A stretch of DNA of 64,000 bases from Rhopalosiphum padi (GCF_020882245.1 NC_083598.1:36493858-36557857), one strand, 5' to 3'. Numbered from the stretch's first letter, positions 27,046 to 38,793 are shown. Notes: generated by a model from the letters alone, not told the origin. A program made the numbers and translations.

Positions 27046-29729
27046 AATTTAAACTTGAGCGATATCCCTAAAAACAATCTGCAGGTCACAATAGTCGGGT
27101 CTACTGTTATATTGTTTGTAGTTTTTGTTTTTATTATCATCACTTATTTCGCATCCAATTATTCGACTTGCTCAACCAAGTCCGCCAGCGTCCGAGTCTT
27201 TCTCGTTGAAACATACGAAAAAAATAATAACGAGTTTGTCGAGCTTATATATTATTATAATATACTATGTTCACATTATATGTTTTACATTGGGTTCAAG
27301 CCATTAACAGGGTGTTTAGTATAGAGGTGTTTTTACTTTTTAGATTCTTTACGGAGCGATGAATATACTGTATTGATTTTACCAATGACGTATTTTTTTT
27401 TTTGTACAATAAGTAATCGAACAATTTTTTTTAATTTTTAACATTAAGGGCATAGAAATATTAGAATAGAAATTTGGATCTGGTTTGTACTTTAGAAAGG
27501 AAAAATTGAAAATAACCAGTACTTTTTCAAATCAACTGGGAAAAACAAACAGGAAAATTTTTTTCAAAAAAACAGGATTGCAAATCCAGTTTTTGATAAA
27601 AATTGATTTTTGTATTTTAGTTAAACTTGAAAATGGATAACTATAGATAGTTGATATTTTGAAAAAATGTTTATATGATCATTTTTTAAACATAATATAG
27701 TTTTTAAAATATTTTGACTTATTTTAAGCTATTTATAGACATTTTACATTTTGCAATTGGTTTTTTTTTTAGTATAATATATATCGACAAAATAATTATT
27801 TGCTTGGTAAAAAAACTTAAAATATAATGCAAGATCTTACATGCATTGTTTTTACAGTAATTTAAAAAATGTCAAAATACATTAGTGCTATTTATTTGTA
27901 TAAGCATTTGAAGTTCTAATTATAACAAAAACCCGCAAAATTACAAACAATTTTTAAATAGTATTTTTTTTTTGTTTTTTACACGGGGAAAATATACATG
28001 ATTTAACGTGATATCTAAAATTTTTAAATTTATAATGAAAAATAACAGATAATAATCTATACTTATATATAAATTGACATAATTTTTGTTTATTGATATT
28101 TTAAATTTAAATTTGGACTAAATTACATATTAAACTAAGAATAACAAAATTCATTATTTTGTTATAATTCAAAAACAATATTCATGTGGACATACAACTT
28201 TTACGTATATTATTATAGTTTATTATACACAAATGATGAAATGCTCTGCTTTTATCAAAAATTACGTAATTCAACCTACGCTGTTTATTAATAGTAAAAT
28301 AAATTACTTTACCTAATAGAAATATCAAAAACTAACATGAAATACTCTTAGTGATATAGGCTGATAGACTGTTTCGGCTCTGAATAGTTTTTTGTGTGCA
28401 ATGATATAATATCATATCATCATTGTATTCAAATGTATAGCATCCATCAGAGTAACTCTCTTGATACCTAGCTACTGTATACATAGCAGAGGTTAGTACC
28501 CACTTACCACTTTTTATTTTGAAGTAAGCGAAATTTAGTTGTATACTTGGGTTTTAGGTGATGACTAGTGTGTTTGACGTATAAAAAATCATTATCTAAA
28601 ATGAAATCCATTGTAAATGATTACTGAATTGATATACATCATATTATTTTCTAGCTAACTGTGTGGCATGATGATAATAAAATATATATAAATGTGCGTG
28701 GTACCTAAAGTATCGTTAGACGTTAATGGAGAGACTGCGTCGATAGCGCACGTTTTGTAAACCGGCTTCGGGTCGATTATCGCCAGAACTTTTTTTTATT
28801 TTTTACAATTATTGTAACAATATATTATATTATCTTTATTATTAATTTTTATGGTTTGAGTATGTACCTATACAATATATATTTATGTGTTGCGGTTTTA
28901 CACTATTATCGTTAAATTTTATTTTTACCTTGATTCTGTATACCTATATTGTATGTGTTGTATGCCGTTGCAAAGCCATCACATTATGATGCAGATGGTG
29001 CAATAAACCTGTAAAAACATCTAAAACATAATAGCAAATCACGTGTATACAAAAATAATATATTACGGGTATTATAATATATGTACTCGTTAATATATGT
29101 ACAGACGACTTATTGCCGCACGCACAGACAATTTAAACAAAATAAATACCTAATGTGTATTACTTGGGTTAGGTTCGTATAGTATATACTATCGACCATG
29201 CAATATTGTACAAAAAGACAATATTTGCGCGCGAAAATTTTCATGGAAAACACTCTAGCAAATAGATATTAGAAACTAGTAGTATCTATAATGTCTATGC
29301 TATTGTACTGTCCATACACAGTAATTGTCATACGTACACAGTGACACTGACGCAGACGTTGATGACGGGTGTACCGACGTAGGTACGTGAAGTTAGCCCA
29401 CCCATGTTGTCCTATAAAATTAGTAACAAATGATATCAAATTATTTGTAATAATTTCGAGTTGACCTTTCTCTCACCAAACCCTTTTTCCACAGTAAATT
29501 TAAAAAAATTACAATTTAATATATTCTATTGTTTTATGGATATTATTATACTTAATTATGACGCACTACAGATTTTGATTTTGTGAATTAAAATTTCGTA
29601 CATCCTTATTTGAAATTTCACAATATATTTTATCATGTCTTGTGACAGTATCTAAAAATACATTTATGGGATAAGTGTATTTGACGCACCTATTTTGAAA
29701 ATGGCATATTCGCAAATATTTTAAAGCCT

Positions 29730-30290
29730 TAAAATATATCAAAAAATGCTCTTAAAAATAATACAAAAATGACTCGAAAAACTCAAAAAAATGCATTATA
29801 AAAATGACTTTAAATTTATTATAAAAATATATATTAAGTGTATATTTTTGCTTTTTTTATATAAGTATTAGTAGTATTGATATAAATTTAAAAAACTCGT
29901 ACTGAACAATATCATCGAACGTTTATTTTACCGATTTAAGATTAAACAGGAAATGTAGGTATAATGATTCTAAATAAACCACATTAGTTTTATCGTAGAC
30001 GTCGTGGTCGTCTAGACTTGTTATCTATAGGTTTTGACATTTCAACTATTGTTTGATAATATAAAATTACGATGAGTTCCTCTAATAGCTACAAAAAAAA
30101 AAAAAAAATACGATGAGTACCTACTTTATAATCTATTATTGTTGTATAAAAATCTTAAAAAAAATTTCAAATTCATATTCATATTTTGTTTCTAAAAACT
30201 CAAAAAATGCTCCAAAAACTCTTAAACATGTTAAAAAATTAAGAAAATGACCTAAAAACTAAAAAATGCAAATTAAACTTTCTTTTTCTC
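29730..30290. repeat. Degenerate A-rich repeat blocks with AAAAATGMTC-like units
   Basis: Two blocks (about 29730-29815 and 30190-30290) carry irregular iterations such as AAAAAATGCTC, AAAAATGACTC, AAACTCAAAAAATGC and GAAAATGACC. Unit length is not constant, so this is a decayed low-complexity repeat and not a clean satellite. A repeat-derived origin is likely; the family is unknown. Confidence 0.4.
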
Positions 30291-30735
30291 ATTCAAAAGT
30301 ACAGAAAACAAATTTATGACGAACAATGCACAGTAAAATTTGGAAAACAATGCAAAGTGCATCAAAATCTCAGCCTTGTCATAAATTAACGACGATTATT
30401 TTTCTGAATCGTTCATAAACATTGTAGCACAATTTTATTTACGTACACTAATCAAAAATTAAATGTCTTAAAATTTTTCTATTGAAAAATTGTAAGTTTG
30501 TTGGTTGGTTTTACGCGCTCGGTGATCGATCATATCGCGGTCGGCTGCAAGTTCTATGATGCGACACTGGCAATCACACAAACGGATACACGTAGTTCAC
30601 GCAATGAGAGTGCAGCTAATTCAGAGAGTATTTACCACCTCATTACAACTTACAAGCACATTCACACCCCGAAATAGCTATATCATATATATTATATATA
30701 TATATATATATATGTTTATTACATGTGCATGTGCG

Positions 30736-30762
30736 TGCAGTACGATACATTATCGTACTGCA
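30736..30762. repeat. Perfect 12-bp-stem hairpin, 3-nt loop
   Basis: TGCAGTACGATA, loop CAT, then TATCGTACTGCA form an uninterrupted 12-bp inverted repeat. The arms are not simple AT repeat. A G-T wobble could add one more pair outside. An AATAAA-like motif follows about 16 bases downstream. The role is unknown. Confidence 0.85.
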
Positions 30763-33060
30763 TCACGACGCGTATACAAATAAAGAAATAAAAATTTTTT
30801 TTATATAAATAAGAGCCAAGAGGACAGGTCGAGAAAAATCTCGCGTTTCGTCACGTATTAGTATAATAATACATCAGTGCGGACCCTCCGCTAGATCTTA
30901 AGTGTTTTTCCAGTTTTCAGAGCGATGTGGCTGCGATGGTTTTCGGGCGGACGGACGGACGGCCGTTGTGGAAGTTGAAGTGGTGAGGGGTTAGACGAGT
31001 GTGAACGCGTAATGTGTAACACGATCTCGGGTTTCAAGGTCCGCCAGATGACGCCGGTAGATAATGGCGTTGTTAAAACTGTAAAATATGTAAGAACAAA
31101 ACGTATGTGTTAATATACACATATACAAATGGTATATTATATAATATTAAGTAGCGCGTGGTGGTCAAGACAAAAGGAATATATATACGCGCACTGCGGT
31201 GATATTGTATTTATAATACAATACGCATGCGCGATACGCGCGTTTCCACGGTAGAACACGTTTTTTACGCGACGAAATCGTGATGACGATGATGCCCGCT
31301 CGTGGCCGTTGGTTTGACCGTGTCTTCCATAATACGCGGGTCGTATGAGGTTCATTACCAGTAACCACTTACCACGATCGTCGGACATAAGCCTGCCACT
31401 TCACTGCTACGCATATCGTCTGCCACACCGTGTGATGGCTTTTAGCGTGTTCAGCTAATTGGTCGGGGCAATCATGGTAATAACCGTGGTCTACCAGGAA
31501 ATTAGGTCGAGCTCAACTTACACGAAAACATTTTTTTTTTTACTTATATAACATTATATAACTTTTAACTTGTAATTTATATTGCAGATTATGTGATCAT
31601 TTAAAACCCACCAAGAAATGTATTCTGTATATGATATGCACGGCTTAATAGTTAAATATTATTAATTATTTTTATCGTTGTGTCACACGATACACGAACG
31701 AATCCGATAAACAGATATGCAAGAAGTTTAAGGTGATATTATCGCGATTACGAGTGCATATCGCTAGCGTATAAATAACACAATATTATTATATGTTATT
31801 ATTATTTTACACTCGCCAAATGTAGAAATAGTACATTCAAATCTCGCACTGTTATTGTAATTGACTAATACGCGCGACGGTCGAAATCTCTAAACGCGTG
31901 CTCTGCCATTATCCTTTTCGATCGACACACAAAGCAATCGTACGCACCCGTTGCGAAATCATTATGTAACGTCAAGTAAAACGTTTCCGGAAGATGTTCC
32001 AATAACGACCATACTAGGAACATTAATTCTTTTACGATTTCTATATCTAATACAGTATGTGTTTGCGTAAATCACTAGTATTGTACAAACTCACGCGACG
32101 TAAATAAATTAGAAATTATTCAACTATTATACGTCGGAAGATTGGTGAACATAATTCGATTAAATGCGATTCTGAAAAATGTCACGCTGGAGCGCACCCA
32201 CCAACTCGTGTTCAACTAAAATTTCAAATATAAAATCAATAATAATAATGTAAGTATTGTAAGTAAATATTATTTATAGTAATCATTGAGGGAGTTCAGA
32301 GCCAAATTGTTTATTTGTACGCGTCACAACACAATGATATTATAGAACAGTTGATATCTTATTATAATGATTAATATCTAACATTATTATAGACACGAGA
32401 ACTGATGACGCAATGCACAACAATGTTTATGACGCACACAGTTTAAATGACTCTGTGCCGACTGTACCTGTATTATACTTAGGTATATTTGTTTTGTTCG
32501 AACATTGAAATATCTTACGTTCTATAGTAAACCATCATAATCGTTTCTTCCAGATTGCGGTTCTTTCGATCGTTTCAATTTTCAAACCGCACTGTGCTGT
32601 GTAAAACACTTTCCCGCCGGACGATATTTTCTTTTTTCGATCTATCGGTGTTACAATAATGGTATTATAATATACTGACACGAGTGCCTCCTATTATTCA
32701 CGTACCTATACATCAACAAGCGTAAATTCACGGGTATGTGCAGCACATATTATGTCGTTTAGACTGCTGCAAAATCGTGTGACGCGAAATCGCGTCCGCA
32801 TAAAATAACAAACAATAATAATTTATTACAATATATACATAATGTATTGAAATTCGGAATATAAAAGCAATTAGAGCGCGCATTGTGCTTGAGCATACCG
32901 GAACTGGACTTCCTGCGGTGTTGCCCGGTATCCACGGGTGTGTAACGAGCTTCCTGTTGCATATTCCGTACATATATATAATATATATATATGTATATTG
33001 TACACATACATATTATATATATATATATAGGATGTACGCATAATAACATAATATAGAAAA

Positions 33061-33640
33061 ATGGCGGCAGCGGCGTTCCCCACTACCCCCTTCGTGCAGT
33101 CACCCCAGGGTCAATATATATATTCACTGAACAAGGGGAGGGCACGCTATACTGCGCGTGGATAACATGACCTGCAGAAACAGATCCACGCGGGCCCGAC
33201 ATTATTGTTGTTGTACTGCGAACACCTAAGCAGAAGCACTAGTAGATGATAAAGTAAAATGTATATTATTTTATAACATTTCGTGCCACGTTAGTCGCTA
33301 ACTACAACTGTGTTGTACCTACCGATCGGAATAGGAAAACGTTATCATTCCGAAAATTGTGAGGTCTTCTCGACTTATCAGATATGTATCGTTATTGTCA
33401 CACGTATAATATAATATACCACTAACCATACGTAATTCCATTATATCAACAATCTCGTTTTTCGACAACAAAAAAAAAAAAAATCAAGAAAACCCATAAT
33501 ATAATAATATATTCAAATTATAGAGTCAGAGCATGTCCACGTTATAAATTTAAATTTTCAAACGTGTTGACGCGTTTAGCTATACAAGATCTCAAGGTTA
33601 TAATGGAGAGTAATAATATTTTTATATGTATAAAAACATA
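33061..33640. other. Flank left of the LINE with a small GC-rich patch
   Basis: At 33061 an ATG in the context AGAAAAATGG opens a 34-codon frame starting MAAAAFPTTPFVQSPQGQYI and stopping at 33163-33165. It is too short to call a gene and has no convincing donor site. The rest is AT-rich, with a (TA)n cluster just upstream of the patch and poly(A)/poly(T) runs near 33470 and 33647. Confidence 0.35.
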
Positions 33641-33664
33641 AATATTTTTTTTTTTTTGGAAACT

Positions 33665-33675
33665 ATGACAGCCAT
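33665..33675 (+). repeat. Left target-site duplication of the LINE
   Basis: ATGACAGCCAT occurs here and again at 36782-36792, immediately after the GAA tail of the element. The perfect 11-bp match sets both boundaries and reconstructs an uninterrupted pre-insertion site. Confidence 0.85.
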
Positions 33676-33828
33676 TGTTGGCGTTGGGAAAGTGGCGCGC
33701 CCATCGCCCAGCACACCAAAAAGTGTGCTGCAATAGCCCCACGCTGACTTTAATTAGTTGGTGTGGTCTGGCCCTCCAGGTTGGGGGTTGAGCGTAGGGC
33801 TGACAACCCTACCTCATAAAAAAAAAAA
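33676..33828 (+). promoter_or_regulatory. Structured 5' leader of the LINE
   Basis: The leader contains no ATG. Two stem-loops are visible. At 33709-33730 CAGCACAC pairs with GTGTGCTG around a CAAAAA loop. At 33789-33816 TGAG plus GTAGGG pairs with CCCTAC plus CTCA, with one bulged C and a 7-nt loop. In addition GCGTTGGG (33681-33688) can pair with CCCCACGC (33737-33744) across the first stem, with one mismatch. RTE, R2 and related LINEs are known to carry HDV-like self-cleaving ribozymes at their 5' ends. This layout is compatible with one but I could not fit every helix. An A run of about 12 precedes the coding frame. Confidence 0.5.
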
Positions 33829-36762
33829 ATAGATGTTAAGAATCAACAACATAATAAGCCTCGGAACAAAGATTTAACGGACATCAACATTGGAACCTGG
33901 AACGTGCGATCTCTGTATAGGGCTGGAGCTTTGACAACATCCCTATCGTGTCTTGAGCGATATGAGATGGATATAACTGCGATTCAAGAAGTGAGATGGA
34001 CAAACTCAGGTACCTTGAAATCTCAAGGAAATACAATATTATACAGTGGTGGAGATAAACATGAACACGGAGTAGGTTTCGTAATAAGTGATAACGTTGC
34101 GACAAATATAGTGAGGTTCCAACCAATAAGCGATCGGATATGCTACATAGAACTCAAATGTAAATGGTACAACATGTTCCTAATAAACTGTTATGCACCG
34201 ACAGAAGATAAGAGTGACGACATAAAAAACAAATTTTATGAAGACTTAGACCTGGTGTGTGACACCCTACCGATTGATAAACCGAAAATAATACTAGGGG
34301 ACTTCAATGCGAAGATTGGAAAAGAAAACATATACAAACCTACAATTGGATCCGAAAGCCTTCACGAAATTACGAACGACAATGGAAACAAACTAATCAC
34401 TTTTGCCACAGCCAAAAATATGATAATAAGTAACACGTACTTCCCTCATAAGAATATACACAAACAAACATGGATCTCCCCATGTGGGTTAGTAAGAAAT
34501 CAAATAGATCACATGTTAGTGGACAACCGGATAAAATCATGTGTCAAAGATATAAGAAGTATGCGAGGGAGTAGTGCAATGTCGGACCATTTCCTTGTGA
34601 AAGCGAAAATCAAACTCAGAATATCAACAAAATGGAAAATAAAGAATAAGCACAAAGAAAAAATTAATAAGGATATACTGAAGACAATAACAGCTAAAGT
34701 GTACCAAGAAAAAATATCGATAGAATTACGAGACATACAAGAAATGGTGAACCTGAATGAAGCCTGGGGAAAGGTAGAGCAAGCAATCAAAATAACAGCA
34801 AAGGAAGTACTTGGATATGTATCAAAAAAGACAAAGAAAAGATGGTTTAACGAGGAATGTAAAGCAGCTCAAGAGGAAAAAGACAAAGCAAGAACAAAAG
34901 TTTTGCAGAACCCTAGTGAAGACAATAAAAGGCTACTAGCACAAAAACAAAAGGATGCAAAAAAGGTCATCAGAAGGAATAAGAGATTATGGGAAAAAGA
35001 ACGGATACACACCATAGAAAACAACAGGAATAACAACTCCAGAATATTTTTCGAAAAAGTAAATGAAGTTAAACGTGGATATCAAACTAGGCCAACAGCT
35101 ATGAAGAAGCATGATGGATCCTTACTAACAGAGAGTAAAGAAATTGCGTGTGAATTTAAAGATATGTTCGAAAAATTGCTAAACCAACCAAATGAAAATA
35201 ACACAATAATTCAATACTCTACTGTAGAACAGCAGCTTGAAAAACCATCAGAAGACGAAGTGAAGATGGGACTAGATATGCTAAAAAACGGGAAAGCACC
35301 GGGAGATGATGAAATAGTAGCTGAATGCCTAAAAAAGGGAGGCCAAGGTTTACTGAACCAGCTACACAAACTTATGAACACAATCTGGGAACAAGAGGAG
35401 ATACCCGAAGCATGGCGTATATCCATCATATGCCCTATACACAAAAAAGGAGACATCATGGAGTGTGAAAACTATAGAGGGATCTCACTACTCAATACTT
35501 CATATAAACTATTGTCCAACATACTACTGACTAGAATTAACCCATATATCAAGGAAATAATTGGAGAATACCAAGCTGGTTTTATGCTAGGAAAATCAAC
35601 AACAGATCAAATACACATCGTAAAACAAGTTGTTGAAAAGAGTCACGAATACAATAAAGACACATATTTGCTATTTGTTGACTTCAAAGCAGCGTATGAC
35701 TCAATCAACAGAGACAAACTATGGGAAGTCATGGAATCGTTAGGAATACCAGCCAAGTTAACCAGATTAATAAAATCGTGTACATATAACTCAAAAAGTA
35801 AAATTAGTTTTGGAGGAGAATTATCAGAGGAGTTTCAGGTAACGACTGGCCTTAGACAAGGTGACGCTTTATCACCTGCACTGTTCAACATCGCCCTAGA
35901 ATCAGTTATGAGGACAGTTATATCCCAATCTAAGGGCATAGAAATAAAAGACAATCGACATCTAACGGCAGTCGCTTACGCGGATGATATAGTACTATTA
36001 GCCGAAACAGTTGACGACCTAAAGTACACAACAGATATATTGCTGAAGGAGGGGAAAAAAATTGGCCTGAAAATTAATGAGACAAAGACAAAATACATGA
36101 TAGTATCTAGACAAAACCACAGATCGGATTCCTTGAAAGTAAATGAGTACACATTTGAAAGGGTAGGAAATTTTAAATACTTAGGTGCAGATATTAATGA
36201 GGATGCTAATAGCCACGAAGAAGTGAAAAGACGGCTCATTGCAGCAAACAGATGCTACTATGGACTATTACCATTGTTCAAATCAAAACTATTATCAAGG
36301 AAATCCAAAGTAACATTATATAAAGTTCTAGTCAGACCAATAGCTTTGTATGCAAGCAGTACTTGGGCGACGACAAAGTCAGATGAAAAAAAGTTAGAAG
36401 TATTTGAGAGAAAGATATTGAGAAAGATATTTGGCCCAAACAAAAACAGTGAAGGAGAATATGAAATACGTAGCAATAAAAATTTAGAGGAATTATATAA
36501 CGAACCCAATATTACTGGGATCTTGAAAAGCGCACGAATAGGATGGGCTGGGCATGTATGGAGATCAAAAGGACTAATCGGACAAATAACCGCATGGAAA
36601 CCAAACGCAAAGAGGCCCAGAGGACGTCCTAGACAGAGATGGGTTGATAGAATAAAAGAAGACCTAAAGATGTTGGGAGTAAGGAATGCTGAAGAAACGG
36701 CACAAAACAGAGAAGAATGGAGACAGTATGTTGTTGCGGCAATGGACCTAAAAGGCCTGTAA
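33829..36762 (+). CDS. LINE polyprotein: AP endonuclease plus reverse transcriptase
   Basis: This protein nicks target DNA and reverse-transcribes the element's RNA. Counting the codon at 33904 as residue 1, the endonuclease spans about -7 to 235. It shows TWN just upstream (33895-33903), catalytic E29 in IQEVRW, GDFN at 132-135, D202 in QIDHM and SDH at 227-229. The reverse transcriptase spans about 455-770, with GKAPGDDE, NYRGISLL, EYQAGF, D593 in FVDFKAAYD, GLRQGDALSP and the catalytic YADD at 692-695. The C-terminal region carries GWAGHVWR and RPRGRPRQRW, as in many RTE-like proteins often labelled craniofacial development protein 2-like. All key residues are present and there are no internal stops. 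The start is uncertain: the frame is open from 33820, has no ATG before 33967 (which would remove TWN and E-strand residues), and has ATA at 33829-33831 where a start would fit. ORFs on the opposite strand here are shadows. Confidence 0.9.
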   Translation: MDVKNQQHNKPRNKDLTDINIGTWNVRSLYRAGALTTSLSCLERYEMDITAIQEVRWTNSGTLKSQGNTILYSGGDKHEHGVGFVISDNVATNIVRFQPISDRICYIELKCKWYNMFLINCYAPTEDKSDDIKNKFYEDLDLVCDTLPIDKPKIILGDFNAKIGKENIYKPTIGSESLHEITNDNGNKLITFATAKNMIISNTYFPHKNIHKQTWISPCGLVRNQIDHMLVDNRIKSCVKDIRSMRGSSAMSDHFLVKAKIKLRISTKWKIKNKHKEKINKDILKTITAKVYQEKISIELRDIQEMVNLNEAWGKVEQAIKITAKEVLGYVSKKTKKRWFNEECKAAQEEKDKARTKVLQNPSEDNKRLLAQKQKDAKKVIRRNKRLWEKERIHTIENNRNNNSRIFFEKVNEVKRGYQTRPTAMKKHDGSLLTESKEIACEFKDMFEKLLNQPNENNTIIQYSTVEQQLEKPSEDEVKMGLDMLKNGKAPGDDEIVAECLKKGGQGLLNQLHKLMNTIWEQEEIPEAWRISIICPIHKKGDIMECENYRGISLLNTSYKLLSNILLTRINPYIKEIIGEYQAGFMLGKSTTDQIHIVKQVVEKSHEYNKDTYLLFVDFKAAYDSINRDKLWEVMESLGIPAKLTRLIKSCTYNSKSKISFGGELSEEFQVTTGLRQGDALSPALFNIALESVMRTVISQSKGIEIKDNRHLTAVAYADDIVLLAETVDDLKYTTDILLKEGKKIGLKINETKTKYMIVSRQNHRSDSLKVNEYTFERVGNFKYLGADINEDANSHEEVKRRLIAANRCYYGLLPLFKSKLLSRKSKVTLYKVLVRPIALYASSTWATTKSDEKKLEVFERKILRKIFGPNKNSEGEYEIRSNKNLEELYNEPNITGILKSARIGWAGHVWRSKGLIGQITAWKPNAKRPRGRPRQRWVDRIKEDLKMLGVRNAEETAQNREEWRQYVVAAMDLKGL

Positions 36763-36781
36763 AAAGCCAAAGAAGAAGAAG

Positions 36782-36792
36782 ATGACAGCCAT
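36782..36792 (+). repeat. Right target-site duplication of the LINE
   Basis: ATGACAGCCAT is an exact copy of 33665-33675 and abuts the AGAAG tail of the element. Confidence 0.85.
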
Positions 36793-36952
36793 ACGTCTTG
36801 AAAATCTTTGATCTTTATATAGGGTTCTTCTTTTTCAACACTCGTCGCGTATCTATATATATAAAGAGTCGATTAACGCGCCGTGTATTATATGTGCTTT
36901 AACCGAATGAAATGAGATAACGGCATAACGCTATAACATTAGTCGCATAATA

Positions 36953-36977
36953 ATATATATATATATATATATATATA
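36953..36977. repeat. (AT)n microsatellite
   Basis: About 25 bp of uninterrupted AT dinucleotides shortly downstream of the LINE. Confidence 0.9.
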
Positions 36978-38745
36978 AATATGTATACATATACATATAT
37001 TATATAAGAAATGTGTTCGGTGTAAAAGTTCACACATTTCTAAAAACTGCCCAATAAAAAAAACATTTGTCACATAAGCCACACGAATAAACTTCGTTTT
37101 ATTAGTATGTATTTTTAAATGCAAGTGTTATATATAAATGAAAACTAACAGATATCACATATAATATTATAGCAGTATGTATATGCATAATGCACATTCG
37201 GAACCCATTAGGTAAGTACAACATAATATTTATAATCTTATGCGTTAGAAGATTATAAGAGAAAGATATAACTGTTCATATACCTATATAATATATAAAT
37301 GTATATTGTAAAGACTAGAAGACTGTACAGTGTACACTCTGGAGAAGTGCGTCCCATATAATTGCCGTTTTGGCAACGATTACGTTTGGGATTTTTTTTT
37401 TTTTTAAATCATTACCGATTACTTCACACATACGCACGCTTGCCACAGTGTTGACCCCTTGTCTTTCGGTCACGATTTAGTTACTTGAACAGACTTCCTC
37501 TTTTGACTTGCATCCGAGGCCACACCATATCGACACATGCAGTCATGATAGTTCGTACAAACTATCTCATAAACCTAAAAAATATTGTACACAACATGTG
37601 TATATATTATGTTATTAATATACGCGTGGTGGTCATTTAATACGTTTAATTTTTATTTGCAGATATCTATTACGCGATATATATCTATAAACGGTTTCGC
37701 TGTACAACGCGATTTTTCAAACTATCATTAGAAAGTGTTTGTCAGAGTTCATTAAGGACTCGCGCAGATAAATCGTTTAGTTTGATTGCGAAATACACAT
37801 TGGTAGATTGATAATACGATTAAACGAGTCGCGTTAAGTCGCTTAGTGAAATGCAATTACTTTTATTTGTACAATATAATTAATAGCAATTGGTTCCTAT
37901 ATCGAATTACTATATACCCAAACATATAAACATTAAATAATATATACCATTATAGTATCATGTTATATGGTTGCATATACATATTATATCGATCATATAT
38001 TGTGTATCTGAACAATATTTCACATTAGTTTTTATAACGAAACTATAATATTATTTATACTTATACGCGAACAAAACGGAACGTATTTTGTACTAAGTAA
38101 AGAAAGAATAATACGTATTTTTAATATAGGTACGTACATAATATGCGCTTGGACATTAAATATTGACACGGCTAACGTTTTAGTCTTCGAGTGTATGTAC
38201 CGTATGCGAGTAAACGATAATTTTAAAAAAACCGTTTAAAAACGTTTTGAAAGAGAAAAAAAAATAATAAACCAACAGATTCTTGAAAAATTCTTGTGTG
38301 CGGCGGCGAACGTATAAAATGTTAATATTGTATGCAGTGCAAAGACCATTTAAAAATGCGGTGACCGGAGGAAAATGAATTATTGCGCTCGTGTGTTTGT
38401 TTCCGTAATATAGTTTTTAAAGAATAATAGCATACGTACAATAGGACCGAATAAGAAAAAAGTCTCGGTTTTACCGCTCATATGCCTACTAAATAATATA
38501 TTTTATTATAATATAATATTATATTGTAGCTTCGCCCAAAGAACATAAAAATGTTACATTTTTTAACGCGACCGAACGTTTTGTTATCGCATAAACCTAT
38601 TGCACAAGTATAATATATTAACGCTATTTTTCTCGAATCGTATTCTTATACTATACTATTGTAAAAACGCTGTAGTAGCAGTGTGAAATACACATTATAC
38701 GTCTTGGAAGAACGGAGGAAAAAAAATTCGAAACCCGTTTTTATT

Positions 38746-38752
<7 letters not shown>

Positions 38753-38788
<36 letters not shown>
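38753..38788. repeat. (AT)n microsatellite
   Basis: About 36 bp of uninterrupted AT dinucleotides. Confidence 0.9.

Positions 38789-38793
<5 letters not shown>

Larger units (their letters stand above)
21901..33060. other. AT-rich non-coding stretch, no gene seen
   Basis: Mostly AT-rich sequence with short chance frames. It contains A-rich degenerate repeats around 29730-29815 and 30190-30290, built on variants of AAAAATGCTC and AAAAATGACTC. It also has (TA)n runs near 27022-27045 and 30691-30712, a perfect hairpin at 30736-30762 and a GC-rich island at about 30880-31500 with minus-strand open frames. In that island ATGTCCGACGATCGTG is followed by GTAAGTGG on the minus strand (31375-31388), a possible but unsupported first coding exon. 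Confidence 0.5.
33676..36781 (+). mobile_element. Full-length non-LTR retrotransposon, RTE/BovB-like LINE
   Basis: The element runs from the base after the left 11-bp target duplication to the base before the right one, about 3.1 kb. It has a leader of about 150 bp, one long frame encoding an AP-type endonuclease followed by reverse transcriptase, a 3' untranslated region of under 20 bp and a tail AGAAGAAGAAG instead of poly(A). A single endonuclease-RT frame, a very short 3' end and a trinucleotide-type tail are typical of the RTE clade; clade placement is inference from these traits. The intact frame and perfect target duplication point to a recent insertion. It would mobilise through RNA by target-primed reverse transcription. 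No other copy lies in the window. Jockey- or CR1-like membership is less likely. Confidence 0.85.

Noticed and set aside
36258..36770. 170-codon minus-strand frame inside the LINE
   Set aside because: It is the antisense shadow of the reverse-transcriptase C-terminal region; the plus-strand frame carries all conserved motifs.
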